Below, piece after piece: positions 8,531 to 16,999 of a DNA stretch of 64,000 nt; within the stretch, counting starts at the first letter, position 1, and each line of letters opens with the position of its first letter. Origin of the DNA: Promicromonospora panici (GTDB taxonomy: Bacteria > Actinomycetota > Actinomycetes > Actinomycetales > Cellulomonadaceae); the NCBI RefSeq assembly GCF_900608595.1, contig NZ_UWYY01000011.1, forward strand, positions 1 through 64,000, in the 5' to 3' direction. The notes under the pieces are model-generated. The model searched no databases. It saw only the letters and a list, made by a program, of their open reading frames with translations, and was not told the origin of the DNA. Made by a program: the position numbers and the translations under genes.

Positions 8531-8662
8531 GGGGGCATGAGTAGAGCGCGAAGTCGCCCGAACGCTTGCGCGGGAGCGTTCACGGGCGGCAGGGCGCCCT
8601 CCACTCCGGGACAGATGCTCCCGCGCAGCATTCGGGCGACTTCGCGCCCTACTCATACCCCC
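8531..8662. repeat. 50-nt imperfect inverted repeat between the pseudokinase gene and trxB
   Basis: The left arm 8531-8581 and the reverse complement of 8613-8662 agree over about 50 positions with four substitutions and one inserted base; both contain GCGCGAAGTCGCCCGAA. The loop is 31 nt. The element begins 8 nt past the pseudokinase stop and ends about 140 bp before the trxB start (both minus strand). It could be a terminator, but is far longer than the other terminators in this window, so a MITE-like or cruciform element is an alternative. Confidence 0.8.
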
Positions 8663-8670
8663 AGGGTGGG

Positions 8671-10533
8671 TTAGCTGAGGACTACCTCGTTCAGTTCCAG
8701 GCGGAAACCGTCAGAGACCTGCGGCAGCTCGGTGATCCAGATGGTGAACGAGTCGCTCTCCACCGGCTCGGTCAGGTCGAACGTCGTGGTGTCCGCGAAG
8801 GTGCCTTCAGCGAGCACCTCGCCGCCCGCGCCGCCCTTGAGGATCTGCACCTTGCCACCAGGCGTGTTGGTGAGCAGCTCCACCTTGGTGACCGAGGCCG
8901 GCTCGCGGAGCTTCAGCTCCATCCCCAGCGAGTCCTTGAACCCGCCGAACGCCGCCTGCTGGTAGGTGGTCGTGAAGTAGAAGGACTGGGGATCGGCGTC
9001 GAAAGCGCGCTCGACCGCCTCGGGGTGGTCGATGGTCTGACCCTCCCACTCGAGCGTGCCCAGCAAGGCCGCCGAGTCGATCAGCGGACGTGCTTCCGTC
9101 TGTGCGGGCGGGGACGGCTCGGCGCTGCCCTCGCCCTCCTCGCCCGCGCCGGTCGCGGAGGCGGACACCGTAGGCGTCGGGCTCGCGTCGGCGATCAGCT
9201 CGGGGGGCGGCGAGAGCACGGCGTTGATCGCCCAGATCAGGCCGGCCACGACGGCGACGCCGACGAGGCCGAGCACGATCGGCGTCGGGTTCACGCCGCC
9301 TCGCTTGGGTGCGGGCTGGGTGGCGAAACCGCCGTCCTGCTCGTAGTAGCCGCCGTTGGGGTCGTAACCGCCGGGAGCGAACTGCGGTGGGTACTGCTGC
9401 GGCGCGCCCTCGGGGGCGTACTGTGCCTGGTCGTACCCCGGCTGGGCCGGAACGAGGGGCTGGCCGAACTGGTCGTAGCCCTGCGGTGCGGCCTCCGGGG
9501 GAGGCGGCGGCACCGGGGCATGCTGTCCGTAGGCCTGCGGCTCGTAGGTGTACTCGTTCTGCGGCTCCGGGTAGCCGGCGGGCACGGCGCCCGCCCCCGT
9601 CGCGATTGTCTCGTCAGTGCGTGCGATCCGGCCGGAGACGGGGCGCCGCACGGGCGGTGCTCCCTCGCCGCTGAAAGCGTCCGCGATCGACTGTCGTCGC
9701 GGACCCTCCGGCTCGGGCTGCACAAATCCAGGCAGCGATGCCACTACGGAAACCTCTCCCCACGGCGCCAGGGCCGTGGTCACGTCGTCGGGGTTCATCG
9801 GTCCGTCGGTGCCGCCGGACGCGTTGAACGTCCGGCCGACCAGGGCATCGATGGTGGTGTCCACGTGGGGAACCAGCGTGGACAGCGGCGCTACTGCGCC
9901 GGAAGCGTCGAGCTGCGCGGGCAGCGGGATCAGTGTGTCCTTCGCGATCCAGTCGGCCTCGAGGTCCTGGCCGGGCCAGCGCGCCGTCATCGCGTAGTAG
10001 AGAAGAGCCACCAGACCCTGGGCGTCGAGCTGCGCGGGCTTGCCGTTGAGGGTATCGCCTGAGGCGAGGCCGCCGTCGAGACCGAGGCCCGTGAGGCGGA
10101 CCTGATGGCCGTCGACCCGCACTGCCTCCGGGCGCAGCGCGGTGTGGTGCACACCGCGGGCATGCGCGACGGAGAGGGCGGCTGCCGCCTCGCCGACGAT
10201 CGCCCGGGCCTGCTGCTCGTCCACCAGGCCGCTCGAGACGATCTCGGTCAGCGTAGTGCCGGTGTGCGGTTCGGTGACGACGTACTTGCGGTTGTCGGAG
10301 TCGGACCCGGCGTCGAGCACGCGGACGAGCCGGGGGTCCGTCACGAGCGCCGCGCGGCGGGCGGAGTCGAGGGCATCGCCCGCGTACGGGCCGGTCACGA
10401 GGGTGACGCGGACCTCGCGGTCCAGGATCAGGTCGTGCGCCTCCCAAGCGGTTGCCGCGGCAAGGTCGGTCGACGACTGCTGGCCAAGCCTGTATCTCTC
10501 GACCAGCACGGTGCCTGGCTCGACGGTGCTCAC
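8671..10533 (-). CDS. transmembrane pseudokinase with extracellular discoidin-like domain (MurJ-associated)
   Basis: Cytoplasmic kinase-like domain, Pro/Gln/Tyr-rich linker, one transmembrane helix (about 415-437, starting PIVLGLVGVAVVAGLIW) and an extracellular domain resembling F5/8-type C ligand-binding folds. It should be catalytically dead: the HRDLKPEN loop reads HHTALRPEAV, without the catalytic Asp, DFG is replaced by GLG in LTGLGLDGG, and the VAIK-type lysine is missing in REVRVTLVT. In Mycobacterium an equivalent pseudokinase plus extracellular domain is fused to the C-terminus of MviN/MurJ (Rv3910) and, once phosphorylated, binds the FHA protein FhaA; here it is separate, directly downstream of murJ. 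The GTG at 10533 is chosen because GAGGAGG lies five bases upstream. Length 620. Confidence 0.85.
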   Translation of the reverse strand: MSTVEPGTVLVERYRLGQQSSTDLAAATAWEAHDLILDREVRVTLVTGPYAGDALDSARRAALVTDPRLVRVLDAGSDSDNRKYVVTEPHTGTTLTEIVSSGLVDEQQARAIVGEAAAALSVAHARGVHHTALRPEAVRVDGHQVRLTGLGLDGGLASGDTLNGKPAQLDAQGLVALLYYAMTARWPGQDLEADWIAKDTLIPLPAQLDASGAVAPLSTLVPHVDTTIDALVGRTFNASGGTDGPMNPDDVTTALAPWGEVSVVASLPGFVQPEPEGPRRQSIADAFSGEGAPPVRRPVSGRIARTDETIATGAGAVPAGYPEPQNEYTYEPQAYGQHAPVPPPPPEAAPQGYDQFGQPLVPAQPGYDQAQYAPEGAPQQYPPQFAPGGYDPNGGYYEQDGGFATQPAPKRGGVNPTPIVLGLVGVAVVAGLIWAINAVLSPPPELIADASPTPTVSASATGAGEEGEGSAEPSPPAQTEARPLIDSAALLGTLEWEGQTIDHPEAVERAFDADPQSFYFTTTYQQAAFGGFKDSLGMELKLREPASVTKVELLTNTPGGKVQILKGGAGGEVLAEGTFADTTTFDLTEPVESDSFTIWITELPQVSDGFRLELNEVVLS

Positions 10534-10653
10534 GCGGACCTCCTCGCTCGCTCGGGGGACAGTAGCAGGTGCGTGACCACGGGGGTCAGGCACCGTCGCC
10601 ATGCTACGCGGAACCGCTGACAACCCGCCGAAATGTCGCCTGAACGCAACGAA

Positions 10654-10676
10654 AGCGCAGATCAGTGATCTGCGCT
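10654..10676 (-). terminator. rho-independent terminator after murJ
   Basis: Inverted repeat with arms 10654-10664 and 10666-10676 (effectively a 9-bp stem with a 5-nt loop). On the minus strand it is followed by TTTCGTT, a typical intrinsic terminator. It lies 57 nt past the murJ stop and separates murJ from the pseudokinase gene. Confidence 0.75.
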
Positions 10677-10733
10677 CTCGTCACGGTGACGCGTTCGTCA
10701 CGGCGACACCTTCGGTGCGGCGATCGAGCGGGG

Positions 10734-12461
10734 TCAGCGCTTGAAACGCGACAGCACGGGGCTGAGCAGCCGGTCGAGCTCCTTGACCCGCAGCAGACGA
10801 AGCAGCACCACGTAGACGAGGAGCATGACCAGGCCGCAGAGCGCCGACACCCACAGGCCGCTGAGCATGGTGAGCACCCAGCCGCGGCCGAACGACAGCA
10901 CGTCGAACCCGCCGACGAGCTGGTAGACGCCCCACCCGGCGAGACCGGAGAGCACGGCGGCGAGGAGCGCCTTGGCGTGCAGGAGGAGGACGCGGCCACC
11001 GTCGAGCCGCCCGCCGAGCTTGGTGCGCAGGCCGCGCGTGCGCAGGAGCACCGTGACCCAGTTCGAGAGGGCGTAGGCGCCACCCGCGGCGACCACCCAC
11101 ATCCCGATCGGCAGCCAGATCTGCGCCGCGACAAGCCCGATCACCAGCATGGACGTGGACGGAACGGTGATCCAGAAGACCGAGCGGCCGTCCTCATACG
11201 CGTAGTAGACCCACTTCATGAGGGCCATCGCACCGAGCGGTACCAGGCCGAACGAGAGGGCGATCAGCACGGGGGCGATCAGGGCGGTGCCCTCCTCGCC
11301 CGCCGTCGGGACGATGAAAGCCGTGGCCGGTGCGGCCAGCACGGTGAGCGCGGCGGTGGCGAACACCGTGAAGACCCCGATGGTGCGCAGGCCCAGGGAG
11401 AGGTCGTCGCGGACGCGGTCGGTGTCGCCGTCCTGGGCGGCCTTGCTGATGCCCGTGAACAGGGCCGTCGCGATGGAGACCGTGACCAGCGAGTGCGGCA
11501 GCAGGTAGATGAGGAGTGCCTGTGTGTACGAGCCGTTACCGGCGACTGCCTCAAGCTCAGTGCTCGCCGCGCCCGCCTCGGACGCCACCCGGGTCAGGTA
11601 GAGGATGCCGGCCTGTTCCAGGACCACCGCGGCGAACGTCCACAGGGCCACCGACCCGGCAGCGCGCAGACCGATGCCGCGCAACCCGAGCCGGAAGCGC
11701 CAGCGGAAGCCCGAGCGCAGCAGCGGGACCAGCAGCACCAGGGCCTGTGCGGCGATGCCGAGGGTGGCCGTGCCTGCCAGCAGGATGGTGCGCGGCGTGT
11801 CCCACTGGGACAGGTCGTTGATGCCGAGCTCGGGCGCGGTGCCGAACACGATGAGGAAGATGCCGAACCCGATGACCGAGACCACATTGTTGGCCACCGG
11901 CGCCCACATGAACGGCCCGAACTGCTCGCGCGCGTTCAGCACCTGGCCCAACAGCGTGTACAGGCCGTAGAAGAACAGCTGGGGGATGCACCAGTAGGCG
12001 AAGATGGTGCCGAGGGCGAGCTCCTCGGCGCTCCAGCCGTCCGTGTAGAGCATCACCACCCACGCCGACGCGCCCGTGAGGATCGCGGTGATGGCGAGGA
12101 TGCCGACGGCGGAGACCGTGAGCAGCTTGTCGATCCGCTCCTGCGCGTTGTGCGCGCGGAACGCCTTCACGATCTGCGGCACCAGGACGGCGTTCAGCGC
12201 ACCGCCGGCGAGGATCGCGAACAGCACGTTGGGCAGCTTGTTCGCGACGTCGAACGCGATCGCGACGCTGCCGAACGAGCCGATGGCGGCCACCAGCATC
12301 ATGTTGCGGACCAGGCCGCCGAGGCGGGAGGCCGCGGTGCCGGCCGCCATCACTATCGAGTTGCGGCCGAGACCCCGGGACGACGGCGGTGTGGCGGGCG
12401 TGCCCGTGCCGCTCGCGCCCTCGAGGCTGGGGTCCGACGCTGGGTCGGCTGCTGCGGTCAC
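10734..12461 (-). CDS. murJ: lipid II flippase MurJ (MviN)
   Basis: Polytopic MOP-superfamily transporter that flips lipid-linked peptidoglycan precursor across the cytoplasmic membrane. The N-terminus after a disordered cytoplasmic segment reads RGLGRNSIVMAAGTAASRLGG and then GGALNAVLVPQIVKAF, both family hallmarks, followed by about 14 hydrophobic segments. I chose the GTG at 12461 because AGGAGA lies just upstream; a longer open frame reaches 12797 but would overlap the preceding gene by 250 bp and is arginine-rich nonsense. Length 575. Unlike the mycobacterial protein it has no fused pseudokinase; that is the next gene. Confidence 0.95.
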   Translation of the reverse strand: MTAAADPASDPSLEGASGTGTPATPPSSRGLGRNSIVMAAGTAASRLGGLVRNMMLVAAIGSFGSVAIAFDVANKLPNVLFAILAGGALNAVLVPQIVKAFRAHNAQERIDKLLTVSAVGILAITAILTGASAWVVMLYTDGWSAEELALGTIFAYWCIPQLFFYGLYTLLGQVLNAREQFGPFMWAPVANNVVSVIGFGIFLIVFGTAPELGINDLSQWDTPRTILLAGTATLGIAAQALVLLVPLLRSGFRWRFRLGLRGIGLRAAGSVALWTFAAVVLEQAGILYLTRVASEAGAASTELEAVAGNGSYTQALLIYLLPHSLVTVSIATALFTGISKAAQDGDTDRVRDDLSLGLRTIGVFTVFATAALTVLAAPATAFIVPTAGEEGTALIAPVLIALSFGLVPLGAMALMKWVYYAYEDGRSVFWITVPSTSMLVIGLVAAQIWLPIGMWVVAAGGAYALSNWVTVLLRTRGLRTKLGGRLDGGRVLLLHAKALLAAVLSGLAGWGVYQLVGGFDVLSFGRGWVLTMLSGLWVSALCGLVMLLVYVVLLRLLRVKELDRLLSPVLSRFKR

Positions 12462-12546
12462 GGTCTTCTCCTGGGTCAAGCGACTACTCCCGTGGTCTGG
12501 GCCTTGCCCGGTGTTGTTCGGCCGACATTGTGCGGCGGCCGAAACA

Positions 12547-14790
12547 CTACTCTGCCCGGACGGGCACGGATTCCTCGGCCGCCGCGGGCGCGGTCTCCGG
12601 GGGCTCGGCGGCCGTCCCTGTCGCCTCCTCGACGTCCTCGCGGGTGGCGCGGTACGGCGAGCGCCCACGACGCACGGTGCGCCAGATGCCGGACAGGAAC
12701 AGGAGCGCCACGAGGCCCGCGGCGATCCAGGTGCCGACCTCTTCCCAGCCCGCGCGGACGCGGACCTGGAACGACGAGTCGTCGCTGATCTTGGCACCGG
12801 TCGGGGTCAGGACCTGCGCGGTCACCTCGACGTCGCCGGAGCCGATGGCGCGGACCGGTACCTGCACGTCCATATCCTGCCCGGCGGGGATGGTCTCCGT
12901 GCTGCGGTCGTCGACGGTGAGCCGCGGATGATCGGGGCGCAGCACCACCGTGACGGTCGCGTCCACGTCGAGCCCGTTGCGCACGCGCACCGGGATGTTG
13001 CCGACGTCGGTGATGAAGTTGATGTCCTGGCGCGGGACGACCGTCACGGACTTCTGCGTGAGGTTCTTCGACGAGCGCAGGGCTTGCCGCACGAACACCT
13101 CCCGGAGGCCTGGATCGCTGCGGTGCGCGACGGCGAGCGGAGCGACCAGGCGCGAGACGCCCGGCCGCCAGATCCGGCCGGGGTTCTCGGTGGCGACCGA
13201 CGAGAACGTGACGACGGCGTCGCGCGCCCGCTCGAGCTCCGCCACCTGAGCCGCGCCGACCTCGGCCTTGGACGCCCGATGGTTCGGGAGTGGAATGCGG
13301 GGCACCTCCTGCGCGTCCTGCAGGAGCAGCGTGTTCAGGGTCGTGGTGTCGACCCAGTCGGCGTCGTCGAGCTCCTTGAGGATCGTGGACGCTGCCTCGG
13401 CGTCGGGCGTCCAGGTGCGCGGCGCAACGATCGACAGGCTCGGCGGGTCGAACGGCGTCTGGTTCACGACGGCGGCCGTCTCGGCCAGGAGGCGCTGCGT
13501 GCCCTCGGCCGTCGTGGTGCTGGTCGTGACCGACGTGTCGGTGCTGCTCTCGGTGGAGGAGGCGGTCTCGGCGCCCGACAGGTCGGTCGCCGAGAGGAAG
13601 GCCCCGGTGAGGATCGTGTCGGTCACGACCGCGCGCGCGGTCCCCGACGGGGTGTTGACGTCCGCCCGGCCCGTCACCGTGCCGGCACCCTCGTATCCCA
13701 GCCCGCCGCTGCCGACCACGATGTTCGGGCGATCGGCGTCGACCGCGAGGTCGAGGGTCTGGAGGTCGGGCACTATGCCGTCCGCAGGCCAGGCCAGGTT
13801 CGAGCTCCAGCTCTCCGGCACCTCCCAGTTGGCCGTGCGGGGTGCCTGGAGGAAGCTGCGCGGCCCGGTGGTGCGCACATTGGCGTGCGCGAGGGCGGCG
13901 AGGTCGGGGTCATGGTCGGGAAGCGCGTAGGTCGCGGTCTTCTCGGCCGCGGTCAGCATGCGCTCGGACCACTCCTTGAGGGACGCGTCGTCCGACGTGG
14001 CGGCGATACCCATGACGTCCGGGTCGATCGCCAGCGACAGGTTGGTCTGCTCCGCGACCTGCAGGACGCCGTCCAGCCGCTGGCCCGTGGCGGTGCGCTG
14101 TGCCAGCGCGATCTCCGCGGTGCTCGGGTCGGCGGGATCGGTGGGCGGGCTGGTCACCGCGGCCAGGACGCTGAGCTTCATGGGCTCACGCTCCAGGCCG
14201 TCGGCGTCGTACATGAGGAACGAGCGGGCGACGCCGAGGCGGCCCGTGGCGCCGTCGACGGCGATCGCGAGCCGGCGTGCGCCGAAGCCCCGCAGCGTCT
14301 GGGCCCCTGGGTCGTAGGTGAAGGTGACGTTCGTGGAGGCGCCGGGTGCCAGGTCCGGGATCGACTTCTGCTCCGGCACCCCCCTGGCCGGTTCGAGCAG
14401 GTCGGCCGTCGACCACTCGGCGATCTCCGAGCGCGACGTGAGCGCCTCGTAGTCGACGCTCATCTGCGCCACGGCGTCGGTCACCGGGGCGTCGGTCGTG
14501 TTGGTGACCTTCGCCCTGATGGTCACCTCGTCGCCGGGCTTCGCGATCGGGTGGGAGACGGCGACGACGGAGACCTTCACCGGTCCCTGTGCGGACGTCG
14601 TCGCGGGGAGGCTGCCGGCGACGGTCGTGCCGGCCGTGGCGCGATCCGCCGTCGGGCCGGTGGCGGACGCCGGGAGGACTGTCGACCCGACGAGCGCCAC
14701 GACCGCCAGGAGCACGGCGCTGATCTTGCCGGTGCGGCGGGCCACCCGGTGGCGAGCGGGACTGCGGGAGAAGTCGGGGTGCTGCGTCAT
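12547..14790 (-). CDS. DUF6049 family secreted/membrane-anchored protein
   Basis: A 747-residue envelope protein of the family found between murJ and the NUDIX gene throughout Actinobacteria (Rv3909 in Mycobacterium). It has an N-terminal signal peptide (hydrophobic core near residues 24-42, AVLLAVVALVGSTVLPASA), an Ig-like domain (VKVSVVAVSHPIAKPGDEV...), a long extracytoplasmic central part and a C-terminal transmembrane helix (EEVGTWIAAGLVALLFLSGI) with a short charged tail. Its start overlaps the NUDIX gene stop by 4 nt, indicating translational coupling. The function is unknown; constant linkage to murJ suggests a role in peptidoglycan synthesis. Confidence 0.9.
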   Translation of the reverse strand: MTQHPDFSRSPARHRVARRTGKISAVLLAVVALVGSTVLPASATGPTADRATAGTTVAGSLPATTSAQGPVKVSVVAVSHPIAKPGDEVTIRAKVTNTTDAPVTDAVAQMSVDYEALTSRSEIAEWSTADLLEPARGVPEQKSIPDLAPGASTNVTFTYDPGAQTLRGFGARRLAIAVDGATGRLGVARSFLMYDADGLEREPMKLSVLAAVTSPPTDPADPSTAEIALAQRTATGQRLDGVLQVAEQTNLSLAIDPDVMGIAATSDDASLKEWSERMLTAAEKTATYALPDHDPDLAALAHANVRTTGPRSFLQAPRTANWEVPESWSSNLAWPADGIVPDLQTLDLAVDADRPNIVVGSGGLGYEGAGTVTGRADVNTPSGTARAVVTDTILTGAFLSATDLSGAETASSTESSTDTSVTTSTTTAEGTQRLLAETAAVVNQTPFDPPSLSIVAPRTWTPDAEAASTILKELDDADWVDTTTLNTLLLQDAQEVPRIPLPNHRASKAEVGAAQVAELERARDAVVTFSSVATENPGRIWRPGVSRLVAPLAVAHRSDPGLREVFVRQALRSSKNLTQKSVTVVPRQDINFITDVGNIPVRVRNGLDVDATVTVVLRPDHPRLTVDDRSTETIPAGQDMDVQVPVRAIGSGDVEVTAQVLTPTGAKISDDSSFQVRVRAGWEEVGTWIAAGLVALLFLSGIWRTVRRGRSPYRATREDVEEATGTAAEPPETAPAAAEESVPVRAE

Positions 14791-15419
14791 GGCAGGTCGG
14801 GGCGCTCCGTGGGGAAGGCGTCGGCGCGCAGCGCGTCCCGGAGGTTCCTCGAGGACTCGAGGAGGTCCAGGGCGGCAGCGGCCAGTCGCTGCTCGTTCGG
14901 GTACGACAGGCGTTCGGCGAGCTCGTCGATCCTGACCCAGAGAGCGTCCTCGGCTTCGCCGTCCGGATCGTTCTCCACGGTCAGGCGACCGCCCTCCGCG
15001 CGCAAGAGGTAATGGTGCACCACCTTGTGGACTCGCCGGTCCTCACCGGTGAACCAGTAGTCGATCACGCCCAGCTCCGCCTGGATGGAGCCACGGATCC
15101 CGGTCTCCTCGCGGATCTCGCGGATCGCCGCTTCCTGCGGCGTCTCGCGCCCCTCGAGGTGACCCTTGGGCAGGCACCACTCCAGCCGACCTGTGCGGTT
15201 TCGCCGCAGGAGCACCGCAGCACTGAAGTCCTCGGGGCTCTCCGGCCCGGACCGCAGCACCAGGCCGCCGGCGGACGTCTCGTCCACGATGGGGAGGTGG
15301 GCCGGGGCGGTCGTCGCGGCGCGCCGGGCAGGATTCACCCGCAAAGGCGCTCCGCCGGGTGGCGTTGGCACCTCCGGCCGACCGTCAGGACGGTCGCTCG
15401 CCGGAACAGGGGTGGACAT
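14787..15419 (-). CDS. NUDIX hydrolase (MutT4-like)
   Basis: Cytoplasmic nucleoside-diphosphate-linked hydrolase. The complete Nudix box GX5EX7REVXEEXGX is present as GHLEGRETPQEAAIREIREETGI near residue 94. A proline-rich N-terminus of about 45 residues precedes the fold. It is orthologous in position to mycobacterial Rv3908 (mutT4). First gene of a minus-strand series NUDIX-DUF6049-murJ, and divergent from cca across 143 bp that should hold both promoters. The substrate cannot be deduced. Length 210. Confidence 0.9.
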   Translation of the reverse strand: MSTPVPASDRPDGRPEVPTPPGGAPLRVNPARRAATTAPAHLPIVDETSAGGLVLRSGPESPEDFSAAVLLRRNRTGRLEWCLPKGHLEGRETPQEAAIREIREETGIRGSIQAELGVIDYWFTGEDRRVHKVVHHYLLRAEGGRLTVENDPDGEAEDALWVRIDELAERLSYPNEQRLAAAALDLLESSRNLRDALRADAFPTERPDLP

Positions 15420-15562
15420 GCCCCAACACTACCGACTGAGCACCGTTGGTCTGGTCAGGGGGTCGGGCGGTTTCGGGCAGGGTTCGGTTTCATTCGTCGG
15501 AGGGCCGTCTGTGGCGGTCAACGTGCTGTCAACATGTGAGCGGTCTGGGAGAATGGGCGGCT

Positions 15563-16999
15563 GTGTCTACCCCTGAGCAGGATCTGTTGCGGCGCGCGCT
15601 GGGCGTGCTGACCGAGATGGCGCCCAGCGCGCTCGAGCTGGGCGAGCAGTTTCGTGCCGCGGGGCACGAGCTGTCGCTGGTCGGCGGCCCGGTCCGGGAC
15701 GCGTTCCTCGGCCGTACGAGCAACGACCTCGACTTCGCGACATCGGCGTCGCCGAGCCAGACGCAGAAGATCCTCGCGCGCTGGGGCGACGCGAACTGGG
15801 ACATCGGCAAGGAGTTCGGCACCATCGGGGCGCGGCGGGGCGACGTCGTCGTCGAGGTGACGACGTACCGGACCGACAAGTACGACTCGGCGTCCCGCAA
15901 GCCGCTCGTCGAGTTCGGGGACACGCTCGACGGCGACCTGTCACGCCGGGACTTCACCGTGAACGCGATGGCGGTTCGGGTGCCAGACCTGACCTTCGTC
16001 GACCCGTTCAACGGCCTGAGCGACCTCGCGGCCAAGGTGTTGCGCACGCCGATCGCGCCCGAGCGCTCGTTCGACGACGACCCGCTGCGCATGATGCGCG
16101 CCGCCCGGTTCGCCGCCCAGCTGTCGTTTCACGTGGAACCGGGGACCCTCGCCGCGCTGGTCGCCATGGCCGAGCGGATCCAGATCGTGTCGGCCGAACG
16201 GGTGCAGGCGGAGATCACCAAGTTGCTCCTGAGCGGCAACCCTCGCGCCGGCCTCGAGGTACTGGTCGACACCGGACTAGCCGAGCAGGTGCTGCCCGAG
16301 CTGCCCGCGCTGCAGCTCGAGATCGACGAGCACCACCGGCACAAGGACGTCTACCAGCACTCGCTCACCGTGCTGGAGCAGGCCATCGCCCAGGAGACAG
16401 GGCCCGACGGCGCCGTGCCCGCCCCGGACCTGGTGCTACGGCTCGCCTCGCTGCTGCACGACATCGGCAAGCCGGCCACGCGCCGCTTCGAGCCCGGTGG
16501 CGGCGTGAGCTTCCACCACCACGAGGTCGTCGGGGCCAAGCTCACCGCCAAGCGGCTCAGGGCGCTCAAATTCGAGAAGCAGGTGGTCAAGGACGTGTCC
16601 CGGCTGGTGGAGCTGCACCTGCGGTTCCACGGCTACGGCGACGGTGTGTGGACGGACTCCGCCGTCCGCCGGTACGTCACCGATGCCGGCCCGCTCCTCG
16701 AGCGGCTGCACCGGCTCACCCGCGCCGACTCGACGACGCGCAACAAGCGCAAGGCCAAGCGGCTGTCCGACGCGTACACCGACCTGGAGAACCGGATCGC
16801 CACACTGCGCGAGCAGGAGGAGATCGACGCGATCCGGCCGGACCTCGACGGCACGCAGATCATGGCGATCCTCGGGATCTCGCCGTCGCGCGAGGTCGGT
16901 GAGGCCTACAAGTACCTGCTGAGCCTGCGCATGGAACGGGGCCCGCTGGGCGAGGAAGCTGCCACGGAAGAACTGAGGAAGTGGTGGGCCGACCGGTAG
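15563..16999 (+). CDS. cca: CCA tRNA nucleotidyltransferase
   Basis: Class II nucleotidyltransferase that builds or repairs the 3' CCA end of tRNA. Visible: LSLVGGPVRDAFLG with the GG motif, the metal-binding NDLDFAT (DxD), SRRDFTVNAMAV, RMMRAARFAAQL, and a C-terminal HD domain LASLLHDIGKPATR with a second HHH cluster. The GTG at 15563 gives 478 residues, typical of actinobacterial enzymes; the open frame extends to 15446, but that part is non-conserved. A one-mismatch parS is embedded at 16126-16139. Its stop codon abuts the stop of the convergent prs-like gene with no spacer. Confidence 0.95.
   Translation: MSTPEQDLLRRALGVLTEMAPSALELGEQFRAAGHELSLVGGPVRDAFLGRTSNDLDFATSASPSQTQKILARWGDANWDIGKEFGTIGARRGDVVVEVTTYRTDKYDSASRKPLVEFGDTLDGDLSRRDFTVNAMAVRVPDLTFVDPFNGLSDLAAKVLRTPIAPERSFDDDPLRMMRAARFAAQLSFHVEPGTLAALVAMAERIQIVSAERVQAEITKLLLSGNPRAGLEVLVDTGLAEQVLPELPALQLEIDEHHRHKDVYQHSLTVLEQAIAQETGPDGAVPAPDLVLRLASLLHDIGKPATRRFEPGGGVSFHHHEVVGAKLTAKRLRALKFEKQVVKDVSRLVELHLRFHGYGDGVWTDSAVRRYVTDAGPLLERLHRLTRADSTTRNKRKAKRLSDAYTDLENRIATLREQEEIDAIRPDLDGTQIMAILGISPSREVGEAYKYLLSLRMERGPLGEEAATEELRKWWADR
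16126..16139. promoter_or_regulatory. near-consensus parS (one mismatch), inside cca
   Basis: GTTTCACGTGGAAC differs from parS only at position 11 (A to G). It lies 12.7 kb from the parB-internal site. Unlike the parA/parB internal sites it is read in another frame (Ser-Phe-His-Val-Glu-Pro). Single-mismatch sites often retain weak ParB loading (family knowledge), so it may extend the centromere region. Confidence 0.6.

Noticed and set aside
9301-9600. Repeats in the Pro/Gln/Tyr-rich linker of the pseudokinase as a DNA repeat or CRISPR-like array
   Set aside because: Periodicity is in the protein (YDQ, PGY, GGYDPNG) and is irregular at DNA level; no constant repeat and spacer lengths.
12076-15012. 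978-codon open frame on the plus strand opposite murJ and the DUF6049 gene
   Set aside because: It is the antisense of two securely identified genes and has the Arg/Gly/His composition typical of GC-rich mirror frames.
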